From the IMG/VR virus record IMGVR_UViG_3300031885_000129, positions 1 through 22,390 of that record: a stretch of DNA of 22,390 bases; one strand, written 5' to 3'. Source of the stretch: a virus. Positions 7,512 to 14,683 of the stretch are shown here, one piece after another. The position numbers and the translations under genes were made by a program. Position 1 is the stretch's first letter. Each line of letters opens with the position of its first letter. The notes under the pieces were generated by a model. That model worked only from the letters and a program-made list of their open reading frames with translations. It was not told the origin of the DNA and made no database searches.

Positions 7512-8441
7512 ATGGAAGAGGTGGTAAAGGATCAGCTAGGGTACAAGAACTACTATGCTGATTTCAAGGTCAAGGAGTTCGATGAGGACGCCAAGATCCT
7601 AACTTTTCGAGGCACTACCGAGGATGTGGATCGTTCTGGTGACATTATGGTCGCTGATGGTGGAGACTTCGATAACTACTCCAAGAATCCCTTGTTCCTC
7701 TGGGCTCATGATCATGCAGGGGTAACTCTCCCTATTGGTAAGGCTCTCGATGTTACTAAGATCTCCGGCGTTGGTGCCGACTTTAAGATCCAGTTCGATG
7801 CTAAGGACCCTTTTGCAATGGAGGTGTATCGCAAGTACAAGGAAGGGTACTTGCACGCTGTGAGTGTTGGTGCCATCGTCCATAAGGCAGAGAGGCGTCT
7901 GAATAACTCAGGCGAGCCTTCTTGGCCTCCGGCTTACAAGTACCTTGAGTGGGAACTCCTGGAGCTTTCAGGCGTTCCGATCCCTGACAACCCGCACGCC
8001 TTGCGAAATGCTTACCGGAAGTTCTTGGACTATATGAGCTTCGCGACGCAAGGGCAAACTTCTGAAGAGGTTATGGATGAACTTCTTCAGTCAAGCAAGG
8101 CTAGGGAGGTGAGGCACGAGGTGGAATGTGAAGAGTGTGTCAAGAAGGCTACGATCATCGAGGAACTTGAACTTAAGTTGGGCGCTTATGAAACGTCAAA
8201 AGATGAAGGTAAAGACCCTCAAGAAGATTCGCCCCCCAAGGTCGAGAAATCCCAAGACGAAATCGGAGACGATGCAAAAGTCAGTCTTCGAGAAAGACTT
8301 TCGGAACTCGGACTGACTGAGGAAGACGCTGTTGCTCTTTTAGCGTGGAAAGCTGATACTATAGAAGAAGATCCGACGGAGCAGATTGCCAAGTACATTG
8401 ATGAGCATCTGCAGTACCTGGCCGGCAAGGCCTGGAAATAA
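7512..8441 (+). CDS. Prohead (capsid maturation) protease, HK97 gp4-like
   Basis: 309 residues from the ATG at 7512, behind GGGG at 7500-7503; a GTG at 7506 is an alternative. The protease domain spans about residues 15-180. The likely catalytic residues are His66 or His68 in LWAHDHAG and Ser118 in HAVSVG, with Glu146/Glu148/Glu151 in YLEWELLELSGVPIPDNP as candidate third members; the His-Ser spacing matches the S78/U35 (PF04586) family. It should cleave the scaffold-like N-terminus of the capsid protein during head maturation. The C-terminal ~120 residues (190-309) are strongly acidic, low-complexity and helical, longer than a minimal protease. This tail could help scaffold assembly or be removed by self-cleavage (inference). 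Confidence 0.9.
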   Translation: MEEVVKDQLGYKNYYADFKVKEFDEDAKILTFRGTTEDVDRSGDIMVADGGDFDNYSKNPLFLWAHDHAGVTLPIGKALDVTKISGVGADFKIQFDAKDPFAMEVYRKYKEGYLHAVSVGAIVHKAERRLNNSGEPSWPPAYKYLEWELLELSGVPIPDNPHALRNAYRKFLDYMSFATQGQTSEEVMDELLQSSKAREVRHEVECEECVKKATIIEELELKLGAYETSKDEGKDPQEDSPPKVEKSQDEIGDDAKVSLRERLSELGLTEEDAVALLAWKADTIEEDPTEQIAKYIDEHLQYLAGKAWK

Positions 8442-8455
8442 AGGTGAGGTGAGGG

Positions 8456-9793
8456 ATGGACGCTCTCGAGAAGGCCCTTGTTGCTCAGGGAATGACCGCC
8501 GATGAGGCGTTTGAGCAGCTGAAGAAGCTGGCTGAAGCGAAGAAGGCGGCTGAAGAGGGTGCCGATATTAAGTCCAGCAACCTTCGTAAGCTTGTGGACG
8601 AGATTGTGGACGACCAGATCGGCGCCCGCGCTAAGCTAGCCGCCAAGATCGATGCCCCACCGGACGAGCCTGTCACGGTGCCCCCACAATTGGTTGCTGA
8701 CATGTGGCTTGCTGTAAAGGTTGCTGGTAAGCATCCTTCAGCCATGAGTGCTAAGGCTCTTGCAAAGGCTTATTACGATCAACGCGGTCTTGAGTATGAT
8801 GAACGCGTGATCCAGAAGGCCCTTGATACGGCAGACACTTCGACTCTTGTTCCTGCCGTCCTGCAGCGTCAGCTGTACTCGGACATTGAGAAGCAGAAGG
8901 CGATGCTGTCGAACTTCCGTGTCATCGATATGCCGAACAACCCTTGGGAAATGCCGTATCAGGCCTCAAGCCTGACGATCTACGGCGTTGACGAGTCCAC
9001 TACGGATTCGGCTTCGGCAGTTGCCGCGAGTGACCTGGGATTCAACAAGATCACATTCAACGCCAAGAAGCTTGGTGCTCGCGTATTCTGGAGCACCGAA
9101 CTTGACGAGGACGCCCTGATCGCTGTCCTGCCGGTCATTCGTGAGGATCTCGTTCGTATTACTGGTGACGGTTGGGAGCGCTGCTTCCTCTTTGGTGATG
9201 AGACCACAGCCAATACGAACATCAACTATGTGGGCACCGCTCCTACTACTACGGTTGCTGCCAAGGACTATTGGCTCCAGACCGACGGCGTGATCCACAG
9301 CTGCATCGTTTCCCACACGGGTCAGGCTCTTGACATTGCTGGTGCCATGACCGAGACGAAGTTCCACCTTACTCGCCAGCTGCTTGGCAAGTATGGTACC
9401 AATCCGAACGATATCATGTCTGTTGTACCGCGTGAACTTTGGTACGACATGCTGACCCTCACGAACGTTGTGACACCTGATAAGTATGGTCCGAATGCTA
9501 CGATCTTGACCGGCGAGCTGAGCAAGCTGTTCGGCATTCCGATCGTTGTCTCGGATGGTATCCCCCTGTCTGCTGTTGACGGCAAGATCAACGACACTCC
9601 TGGCGACAACGTCAAGAAGTCGTTCATGATGATCAACCGTCCGTACGGCGTGATCATTGGTCGTCGTGGGGACATGAGGATCGCAATGGAGCAGGTCATC
9701 GATACCGATCAGACCAAGGCCGTTGTGTTCAGCCGCTATGACATCCAGTACCCCTTCTGGGGCGCTCTGGCTTATGGCTATGACATCACCTGA
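8456..9793 (+). CDS. Major capsid protein, HK97 fold
   Basis: 445 residues, ATG behind AGGTGAGG. The first ~65 residues are charged and helical (DALEKALVAQG, EQLKKLAEAKKAAEEG), and the helical region continues to about residue 115. This is the position of the HK97 delta/scaffold domain that the upstream protease removes. The mature part starts near GLEYDERVIQKALDTADTST and has the PF05065 order: LVPAVLQRQL, then NPWEMPYQ, DLGFNKITFNAKKLGARVFWS (N-arm/E-loop region), and a C-terminal half with the AFGVPK-free but typical FGIPIVVSDGIP segment and NRPYGVIIGRRGDMRI. The protein ends in FWGALAYGYDIT. Codon use is regular and U/C-ending, consistent with high expression. A strong hairpin follows the stop. 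Long antisense frames over this gene are shadows of codon bias. Confidence 0.95.
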   Translation: MDALEKALVAQGMTADEAFEQLKKLAEAKKAAEEGADIKSSNLRKLVDEIVDDQIGARAKLAAKIDAPPDEPVTVPPQLVADMWLAVKVAGKHPSAMSAKALAKAYYDQRGLEYDERVIQKALDTADTSTLVPAVLQRQLYSDIEKQKAMLSNFRVIDMPNNPWEMPYQASSLTIYGVDESTTDSASAVAASDLGFNKITFNAKKLGARVFWSTELDEDALIAVLPVIREDLVRITGDGWERCFLFGDETTANTNINYVGTAPTTTVAAKDYWLQTDGVIHSCIVSHTGQALDIAGAMTETKFHLTRQLLGKYGTNPNDIMSVVPRELWYDMLTLTNVVTPDKYGPNATILTGELSKLFGIPIVVSDGIPLSAVDGKINDTPGDNVKKSFMMINRPYGVIIGRRGDMRIAMEQVIDTDQTKAVVFSRYDIQYPFWGALAYGYDIT

Positions 9794-9804
9794 TCCTTGC
9801 ATTT

Positions 9805-9832
9805 GGGGGAACGGCAATCAGGCCGTTCCCCC
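9805..9832 (+). terminator. 11-bp perfect hairpin after the capsid gene (partial terminator or mRNA-processing element)
   Basis: GGGGGAACGGC (9805-9815), a 6-nt loop AATCAG, and GCCGTTCCCCC (9822-9832). It occupies the only real gap (9794-9853) of the window. The bases after it (ACGTGCGA) are not a U-tract, so it is not a standard intrinsic terminator. It could stabilise the 3' end of capsid mRNA or lower transcription of downstream genes (inference). The next gene starts 21 bases later behind AGGAGGGG. Confidence 0.65.
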
Positions 9833-9853
9833 ACGTGCGAATAGGAGGGGACT

Positions 9854-10783
9854 ATGACTGTCCTTTCGGATTTGACGGATGCAATTGATGGCATTCAAAG
9901 TCATCAGACCCAGACGGGCAAGACTGCTATCCTGGATGCCATCGTTGCTTATATAGCCGCGTGTAAGGCCGGTACTGAAGGTCTGTTGGCGTCAGCGGCT
10001 GAGGTCAACCTTAACACCACTGCATCTCCGGGTGTAGCGACTACTAGTAAGACTGTGGTCCTTGGGGCCTATAAGAACCTCGATGAGTTCCATGTAGCAG
10101 CCTCTAAGTTGTATTTGGGTGCAGATGCTGGTACAGCTATGACGGCTACTGCGGCTGAGCTGAATAAGAAGGCTGGGGTTGTTGCCGGTACCGCTTCGGC
10201 TTCGAAGCCTGCGGTCCTTGGGCCAAGTTATAATCTTAACGTCTTCGGTCTTCCTGTTGGGGGGCTGTTGATTGGTCCTGCAGGGTTTGAAGTTGCAACG
10301 ACTCCAACGGCCGCCGAGATCAACGTCCTTACAGGGGCCACTGCGAATGCTCGCGAGCTGAGCATCATGGATGGCGTTACTGATACCCCTGCGGAGTTGA
10401 ATCTTGTAGACGACAAGCCTGCAGCTGTTAGCATCGTTCACGCTCAAGGTGCTGCGAACGCCGTTACCATTACGATCAACGTCCTTGATGCTGCTGGTGC
10501 AGCACTCGATACTCCGACCTTGGTTGACTTCTGGATAAGTGACTCCCCTGAAGGTGTCGGCATTGCTTTGGTACCTGCGGATTCAATCGCTGCTACTAAG
10601 GGTAGTGTCTTCCATGTAGCTACTGCTGCTGAAGCGATCCGAGTTCAGACTGCGATCGATGGCATTGCTATCCTTACCCTTACGTCGGCCGCCAAGGGTA
10701 ACTACTACTTGTGTACATCTCTTCCCGGTATAGGAACCCCGCAAGTTCACTCGGGTAACCTTTCCTCAGCTAACTACGGATGA
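9854..10783 (+). CDS. Fibre-like head decoration protein, copy 1
   Basis: 309 residues, very strong ribosome site AGGAGGGG at 9843-9850. There is an N-terminal helix (about 1-45). Then come repeated TAAELN-type motifs (SAAEVNLN, TATAAELN, TAAEINVLTG, TPAELNLVDD) with ASKxAVLG and NLxxFGLPVGGL segments. This style is known from phage head-fibre and tail-fibre shafts. The last ~115 residues form an Ig-like/beta-sandwich domain (ANAVTITINVLDAAG, VDFWISDSPEG, YYLCTSLPG). The gene directly after the capsid gene is the usual site of decoration or head-fibre genes, so a capsid surface role is inferred. It is a clear paralogue of the next gene, colinear over the whole length with perhaps half the residues identical by eye. 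Confidence 0.75.
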   Translation: MTVLSDLTDAIDGIQSHQTQTGKTAILDAIVAYIAACKAGTEGLLASAAEVNLNTTASPGVATTSKTVVLGAYKNLDEFHVAASKLYLGADAGTAMTATAAELNKKAGVVAGTASASKPAVLGPSYNLNVFGLPVGGLLIGPAGFEVATTPTAAEINVLTGATANARELSIMDGVTDTPAELNLVDDKPAAVSIVHAQGAANAVTITINVLDAAGAALDTPTLVDFWISDSPEGVGIALVPADSIAATKGSVFHVATAAEAIRVQTAIDGIAILTLTSAAKGNYYLCTSLPGIGTPQVHSGNLSSANYG

Positions 10784-10801
10784 TAGAGAGGGGTTGAGAA
10801 T

Positions 10802-11722
10802 ATGACCGCACTTGCGAACCTGGAGACTGCTCTTGATCTCCTCGAGGATCAATCAGGTCCTGCTAAGAAAGCCATCCTCGATGCGATCGATGCCTATACG
10901 ATCGCGCAGACTTTGGGCATCGGGGCCGTTACGGCTTCTGCGACCGAGATCAACTACAACGCTACGGCGGTTGCCGGTACTGCAAAGGCTTCTAAGACGG
11001 CTGTGCTCGGTGCCAATAAGAACCTTGATGAGTTCCACACTGCCAAGTTGTATATCGGTGCCGCTGCTGGTACTGAGGTAACAGCTACTGCTGCCCAGTT
11101 GAATACGAATGCTGGCGTTACTGCTGGGGCGTCTTCTGCTAACAAGGCCGCGGTTCTTGGCGCTACCATGAACCTCGATGTTCTTGGCCTTCCTGTGGGA
11201 GGTCTGAAGATCGGTGTGGCAGGCGCTGAGACTCCCATCACTTGTTCTGCCGCAGAGCTCAACGTCCTTACGGGGATCGCTGCTACTCTGACCGCCGCAG
11301 AGCTGAGTAAGCTCGATGGTGTTACGGCTATTGCCGCTGAGCTGAATCTGCTCGATGGTATCCCTGCTGTTGCCGTTATTACTCATGCAGGGGGTGCTGC
11401 AAACATTGTCAATGTTACCTTTACTGTCAACGATGCTGCTGGTGCTCCCGTCGCTAAGCCAACGTTCCTGGATATCTGGTTGAGCGACGCTGCAACGGGT
11501 CTTGCGATCACGGCTCATCCTGCTGACACACTCGCGGCAGTTGCAGGCTCCATTTGGCACGTCAACACCGCAGGTTGTGCCGTTCGTATGCAGACCACAG
11601 CTTCAGGTGTTGCCACCCTGGCGATCACCGATACTCACAAGACCGCGTTCTATGTGTGTGCCGCCCTCGGATTTGACGGGTATGCTGACATTCATCTGCT
11701 CGCCGGTGGAGACTACACCTGA
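10802..11722 (+). CDS. Fibre-like head decoration protein, copy 2 (paralogue)
   Basis: 306 residues, 18 bases after copy 1, with ribosome site GAGAGGGG. Same architecture as copy 1: helical N-terminus with KKAILDAIDAY, then SATEINYNATA, TATAAQLNTNAG, SAAELNVLTG, TAAELSKLDG and IAAELNLLDG repeats, NLDVLGLPVGGLKIG, and a C-terminal beta-sandwich (VNVTFTVNDAAG, LDIWLSDAATG, FYVCAALGFDG). The AELN-LDG unit is more regular here than in copy 1. Tandem duplication followed by divergence is the simplest origin. The two products might form hetero-oligomers or occupy different capsid sites (inference). A tail-fibre role cannot be excluded, but the location next to the capsid gene favours the head. Confidence 0.75.
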   Translation: MTALANLETALDLLEDQSGPAKKAILDAIDAYTIAQTLGIGAVTASATEINYNATAVAGTAKASKTAVLGANKNLDEFHTAKLYIGAAAGTEVTATAAQLNTNAGVTAGASSANKAAVLGATMNLDVLGLPVGGLKIGVAGAETPITCSAAELNVLTGIAATLTAAELSKLDGVTAIAAELNLLDGIPAVAVITHAGGAANIVNVTFTVNDAAGAPVAKPTFLDIWLSDAATGLAITAHPADTLAAVAGSIWHVNTAGCAVRMQTTASGVATLAITDTHKTAFYVCAALGFDGYADIHLLAGGDYT

Positions 11723-11739
11723 GATTGAGGAGGCTTTAC

Positions 11740-11982
11740 ATGCCTGTAGCTAAGTGGTACAAGATAGTTACAGAGCTGCGATACCCTGCGGATGCAGCTT
11801 CTCTTAAAGCGGCTTTGTCGGGTACTTGGGAGGGAGAGCTTAATTGGAAGACTGTCTACCCTGGAGACATTGTAAGTGATATTCCTCTAGAAGTGGTCGG
11901 GACTCTCTTGGACACGAAGGATATTGAGCTTGTAAAGGCCTCAATTCCTTCTCCAGCGCCGAGTAAAGAGAAGGAGGGTTGA
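11740..11982 (+). CDS. Small phage protein of unknown function
   Basis: 80 residues from the ATG at 11740, chosen because TTGAGGAGG lies 8-15 bases upstream; an in-frame TTG at 11725 falls inside that site. The sequence begins MPVAKWYKIVTELRYP and has ADAASLKAALSG, then WEGELNWKTVYPGDIVSDIP and a short helix VVGTLLDTKDIEL, ending in a Pro/Lys/Glu tail. The pattern of an N-terminal strand, a helix and then PGDxVxDIP resembles short uncharacterised proteins found just after capsid genes in siphoviruses. Role unknown; a head-assembly or connector accessory is a guess. The next start is 3 bases after the stop. Confidence 0.7.
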   Translation: MPVAKWYKIVTELRYPADAASLKAALSGTWEGELNWKTVYPGDIVSDIPLEVVGTLLDTKDIELVKASIPSPAPSKEKEG

Positions 11983-11985
11983 TAA

Positions 11986-12750
11986 GTGACTCAATATAGT
12001 TCATCGAGCATCGGCTACCTTCTCATTGGTCAGTACGACTTAACCAATATCAGTAGCAAGCTCGAAGATAATATCGAGGCTCCTATTGAGGATACTACAC
12101 CGTTCGGTGTAAGTACGACTACGTATGGGAAGCCGGGCTTTAAGAAGTACGGCCTGAGTGGTCATGAGGGTTGGTACGACGACGCTACTAGTAGTATTAA
12201 CGCCGCGATGATTGGTATGGCTTCGACCGAAGAAGTCTTCATGATGGCCTATCAGGGCAATACTGCAGGCAAGTACGCAATTTGTGCCGGTGGGGCAATT
12301 CGTGCTGGGTATAAGAGGGGCTTCGAGGTTGGGCAGTATCATAAGGCCTCATTTGATTTGAGTATCTCGGGGACTCGTGATGAAGGTATCATTCTAGGTA
12401 CACTAGTAGCTCGTTCTGGCGCGGGTAACACCGAAGGTGCCTACCTTGACCTGAACAGTTATGGGGGTTCAGGATCCCCTTCGGGAACTCTTGGATGTAC
12501 CTTGTACGTCTGCGTGACATCTTACACTCCAGATACTTCTTCTGGTCTTATAATTACCTTTGAAGATAGCACCACTACTGGCACCTTTCTCAGCCAGTGC
12601 GCCACTGCCTCCATTACAGCGATTGGTGGTTACAAGGTTGTCTCCGCCGATATGACTGTCAACAGGTATATTGCTCTTAAGTGGGCTTGGGGTGGTACTG
12701 TCGGAGCTGCAGCAGCAACCTTTACCGCTGCAATAGCGATCAATAGATAA
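11986..12750 (+). CDS. Tail-tube-type protein with C-terminal beta-domain
   Basis: 254 residues, GTG start behind AAGGAGGG (11971-11978). Residues 1-145 have a major-tail-protein pattern: QYDLTNISSKLEDNIEAP, DTTPFG, GLSGHEGWYDDATSSINAAM, YKRGFEVGQYHKASFDLSISG. The rest (about 150-254) is a second beta-sandwich (GCTLYVCVTSYTPDTS, IITFEDSTTTGTF, VNRYIALKWAWGGTVG) that I recognise from larger phage tail proteins carrying an added Ig-like domain. The tube domain resembles the next gene product (EGFFDDAATTGPDA, FNVGEYHTYSCELQATG), so the two are distant paralogues. It probably forms, or decorates, the tail tube around the tape measure. It lies before the neck genes, which is not the usual order. 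Confidence 0.75.
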   Translation: MTQYSSSSIGYLLIGQYDLTNISSKLEDNIEAPIEDTTPFGVSTTTYGKPGFKKYGLSGHEGWYDDATSSINAAMIGMASTEEVFMMAYQGNTAGKYAICAGGAIRAGYKRGFEVGQYHKASFDLSISGTRDEGIILGTLVARSGAGNTEGAYLDLNSYGGSGSPSGTLGCTLYVCVTSYTPDTSSGLIITFEDSTTTGTFLSQCATASITAIGGYKVVSADMTVNRYIALKWAWGGTVGAAAATFTAAIAINR

Positions 12751-12760
12751 GGAGTGAACT

Positions 12761-13207
12761 ATGGCTAAATATAGTAGTCCGAACCTTTCGTTCGAGATCG
12801 CCAGGACTGATGGTGGTGCTCTAACGTCAGGGTTTTCACAATACATTACTAAGTTCGGAGAGATTAACATTACCAGGCCTCTGATTGAATCGACGCCCTT
12901 CGCGGCATCGATTGCTCAGTACTTGGTGAGCATCTTCAAGAAGTACGAGCCCTTTACGGTCGAGGGTTTCTTCGATGATGCGGCGACTACTGGCCCAGAT
13001 GCCGTCTTGAATATTGGTAAGTATGCCAACGTAGCTTACCGTCAGTTCATCCTTACGCTGGGCGGTTCAAAGACTATTACAGGTGACGGCGTTGCTGGTA
13101 CTGGTGGCGGTCTCTGGATCGTTAATTACAAGAGGACCTTTAATGTCGGTGAGTATCATACCTATAGTTGCGAGCTGCAAGCTACTGGGACTATCGTCGA
13201 GGCCTAA
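12761..13207 (+). CDS. Tail-tube-type protein, short form
   Basis: 148 residues, ATG behind ATAAGGAGTG. The tail-tube pattern is visible as FGEINITRPLIESTPFA (N-terminal strands), FTVEGFFDDAATTGPDAVLN, a loop, then IVNYKRTFNVGEYHTYSCELQATG at the C-terminus. Length is typical of a minimal siphovirus tube protein without an extra domain. It shares the DD-A-(T/G) and (F/E)-V-G-(E/Q)-YH motifs with the preceding gene, which supports common ancestry. One of the two is likely the major tube subunit and the other a minor or mixed subunit; the sequence alone does not tell which. It would polymerise around the tape measure from the tail tip with help from the chaperones encoded at 15132-15808. Confidence 0.75.
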   Translation: MAKYSSPNLSFEIARTDGGALTSGFSQYITKFGEINITRPLIESTPFAASIAQYLVSIFKKYEPFTVEGFFDDAATTGPDAVLNIGKYANVAYRQFILTLGGSKTITGDGVAGTGGGLWIVNYKRTFNVGEYHTYSCELQATGTIVEA

Positions 13208-13233
13208 GCCTTTGAACGCCCGAGGAGGAAGCA

Positions 13234-13539
13234 ATGGTTGTTGTTAAGAAAGTTCCAGAACCTGAGCCTAAGCCTGCTCTCTCAAGGAAGATGGCCTTCG
13301 ATTACAAGCACATTGTTAACGATCGCATCGTGACCATTCCTGCTGGTACGATCCTTAAGGGTGAACAGCTCTCAATGGTCATGCTGAGCAGACCTGATTG
13401 GTTGATTGACTCTAATGCCGACCTGCCAGAGATCACTGATGAGGGTGTTATCATGGATCTTAGGTTGACTGCCGACGAGAAACCTGCGAAGCCAAAGGAT
13501 GAGGACCCCAAGGATCCTGATAAGCAGAAGAAGCTCTGA
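13234..13539 (+). CDS. Small charged phage protein of unknown function
   Basis: 101 residues, strong ribosome site CGAGGAGGAAG. Both ends are disordered and charged: VVVKKVPEPEPKPALS at the start and a Lys/Asp/Pro-rich end from about residue 82. The middle (about 20-80) looks like a small fold: AFDYKHIVNDRIVTIPAGT, ILKGEQLSMVML, a PDWLIDSNADLPEITDEG stretch. This is reminiscent of short head-tail joining or N-terminal-arm proteins found around neck genes, but I do not recognise a family. It lies between the tube and adaptor genes and is expected to be co-transcribed with them. Confidence 0.65.
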   Translation: MVVVKKVPEPEPKPALSRKMAFDYKHIVNDRIVTIPAGTILKGEQLSMVMLSRPDWLIDSNADLPEITDEGVIMDLRLTADEKPAKPKDEDPKDPDKQKKL

Positions 13540-13544
13540 GGTAA

Positions 13545-14183
13545 ATGGCCTCAACGGTCCAGCTCTCTACTAAGGCCTTCGTTACTAAGACGGAGATCCG
13601 TGAAGCCATCTTCGTTGATACCTCTGAGGTTAGTCGTACCGATGATGAGCTGAACACTCTGTATGGTTTCGTTAACTGGGTTAGTGATGCACTGGAAGCC
13701 TTCATAGGTGTACCGATAATCCAGAAGTCGGTCACTGAGTATAATGATGGCGGCGGGGAGTACATCTTCTTGACAAGTCTCCCCGTCGTCACTGTTTCTT
13801 CTGTGGCTGAGAAAGGTATCGCCCTCGTGGCTGGTACTGATTACGTTTACGATCCTGACTACATTGCTGTTAGAAAGATTACCACAGCCGATGCCTACGT
13901 CGCATCCACCTTCCTAACTGGTTCAATGGCTAATAAGGTTATATACGTTTCGGGTTACGGTACCCAGACACGTGACGGCAGTAATGAACTTACCTCTGTA
14001 TCTCTAATCCCTGAGGACTTCAAACTCGCTGCCTATATTTGGGTACAGCATCTCTGGGCGAAGGGTCCTCAGAACTATTCACCTGAGCAGGGTGAAGCTA
14101 CTGGTGGTAGAGCAGCCATTCCCTACGCCGTAAAAGAACTCATGCGTAATCGAATTCCTCAAGTACATTGGATTGGCTCGTAA
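13545..14183 (+). CDS. Head-tail adaptor/connector protein (gp6-like)
   Basis: 212 residues, ATG 5 bases after the previous stop with GAGG just upstream. The N-terminal half is helical (KTEIREAIFVDTSEVSRTDDEL, FVNWVSDALEAFIGVPI), then comes a beta section (SLPVVTVSSVAE, VYDPDYIAVRKI, NKVIYVSGYG), then PEDFKLAAYIWVQHLWAKG and a C-terminal helix with MRNRIPQVHWIG. This helix-beta-helix plan, including Y-x-SGYG and PEDF/L-A...V-x-H, is that of HK97 gp6/SPP1 gp15-type adaptors that sit under the portal ring. A 12-bp hairpin with two G-U pairs (13749-13790) lies inside the gene. The stop overlaps the next start (TAATG). Confidence 0.75.
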   Translation: MASTVQLSTKAFVTKTEIREAIFVDTSEVSRTDDELNTLYGFVNWVSDALEAFIGVPIIQKSVTEYNDGGGEYIFLTSLPVVTVSSVAEKGIALVAGTDYVYDPDYIAVRKITTADAYVASTFLTGSMANKVIYVSGYGTQTRDGSNELTSVSLIPEDFKLAAYIWVQHLWAKGPQNYSPEQGEATGGRAAIPYAVKELMRNRIPQVHWIGS

Positions 14184-14683
14184 TGGGTCCTACGTTTAAC
14201 GTTACCCTGAAGTGGGCTCCTAGAAACCCTCTGGGGCAATTTGAGGGCTTCTTAACAAAGGATCCTGCTATTCGGTTAGGTAGGATGACCGTATTACAAG
14301 AACGAATTGCTCAAATTGCTGCTGAAGGGGCTCCTATGGGTTTATCTGGGAACCTTAAGAGGGAGATGTTTGTTGGCGGAGGGGGTAACTCTATTGTTAC
14401 CCCAGGCCTGGCTACTGTTGAACCTGGTAACCCTTATGGACCTCAACAAGATACAGGTTATCATGGAGGGCCTGCTAACCCTGATGGTGGAAAATACTAC
14501 TCCCTTCGTGAATGGGTAATGGCAAAGCTTGGGGGCGATGAGGGCGATGTATTTCGGATCGCTCAATCTCTTGACTATGGTGGGGTTGATTATATGGAGG
14601 GGGCAGCTGCTATGGCCCCTATAATCATGGAGGAAGAGGGTACGAAGCTTACTAAGGAGATCTACATTACTTTGGGGTTTTAA
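14183..14683 (+). CDS. HK97 gp10-like neck protein
   Basis: 166 residues from the ATG at 14183 that overlaps the adaptor stop by one base; an upstream in-frame TTG at 14168 is unlikely. Features include an N-terminal strand FNVTLKWAPRN, a helix LGRMTVLQERIAQIAAEGAPMG, a central Gly/Pro-rich stretch with YYSLREWVMAKLGG, and a C-terminal helix and strand (MEEEGTKLTKEIYITLGF). In gp10-like/minor neck proteins the N-terminal helix, G-L/NLK segment and the final helix are arranged this way. It likely acts at the head-tail interface, between adaptor and tail terminator. Assignment rests mainly on position and shape, so an alternative neck role is possible. Confidence 0.65.
   Translation: MGPTFNVTLKWAPRNPLGQFEGFLTKDPAIRLGRMTVLQERIAQIAAEGAPMGLSGNLKREMFVGGGGNSIVTPGLATVEPGNPYGPQQDTGYHGGPANPDGGKYYSLREWVMAKLGGDEGDVFRIAQSLDYGGVDYMEGAAAMAPIIMEEEGTKLTKEIYITLGF

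Noticed and set aside
8966-9817. 283-codon antisense frame across the capsid gene and its 3' hairpin
   Set aside because: The sense frame is a clear HK97-fold capsid protein. The antisense product has no recognisable pattern and the open frame follows from regular codon use.
9805-9832. Standard rho-independent terminator
   Set aside because: The stem is strong but no U-run follows on either strand beyond ATTT on the left side, so only a generic hairpin with possible regulatory or processing role is claimed.
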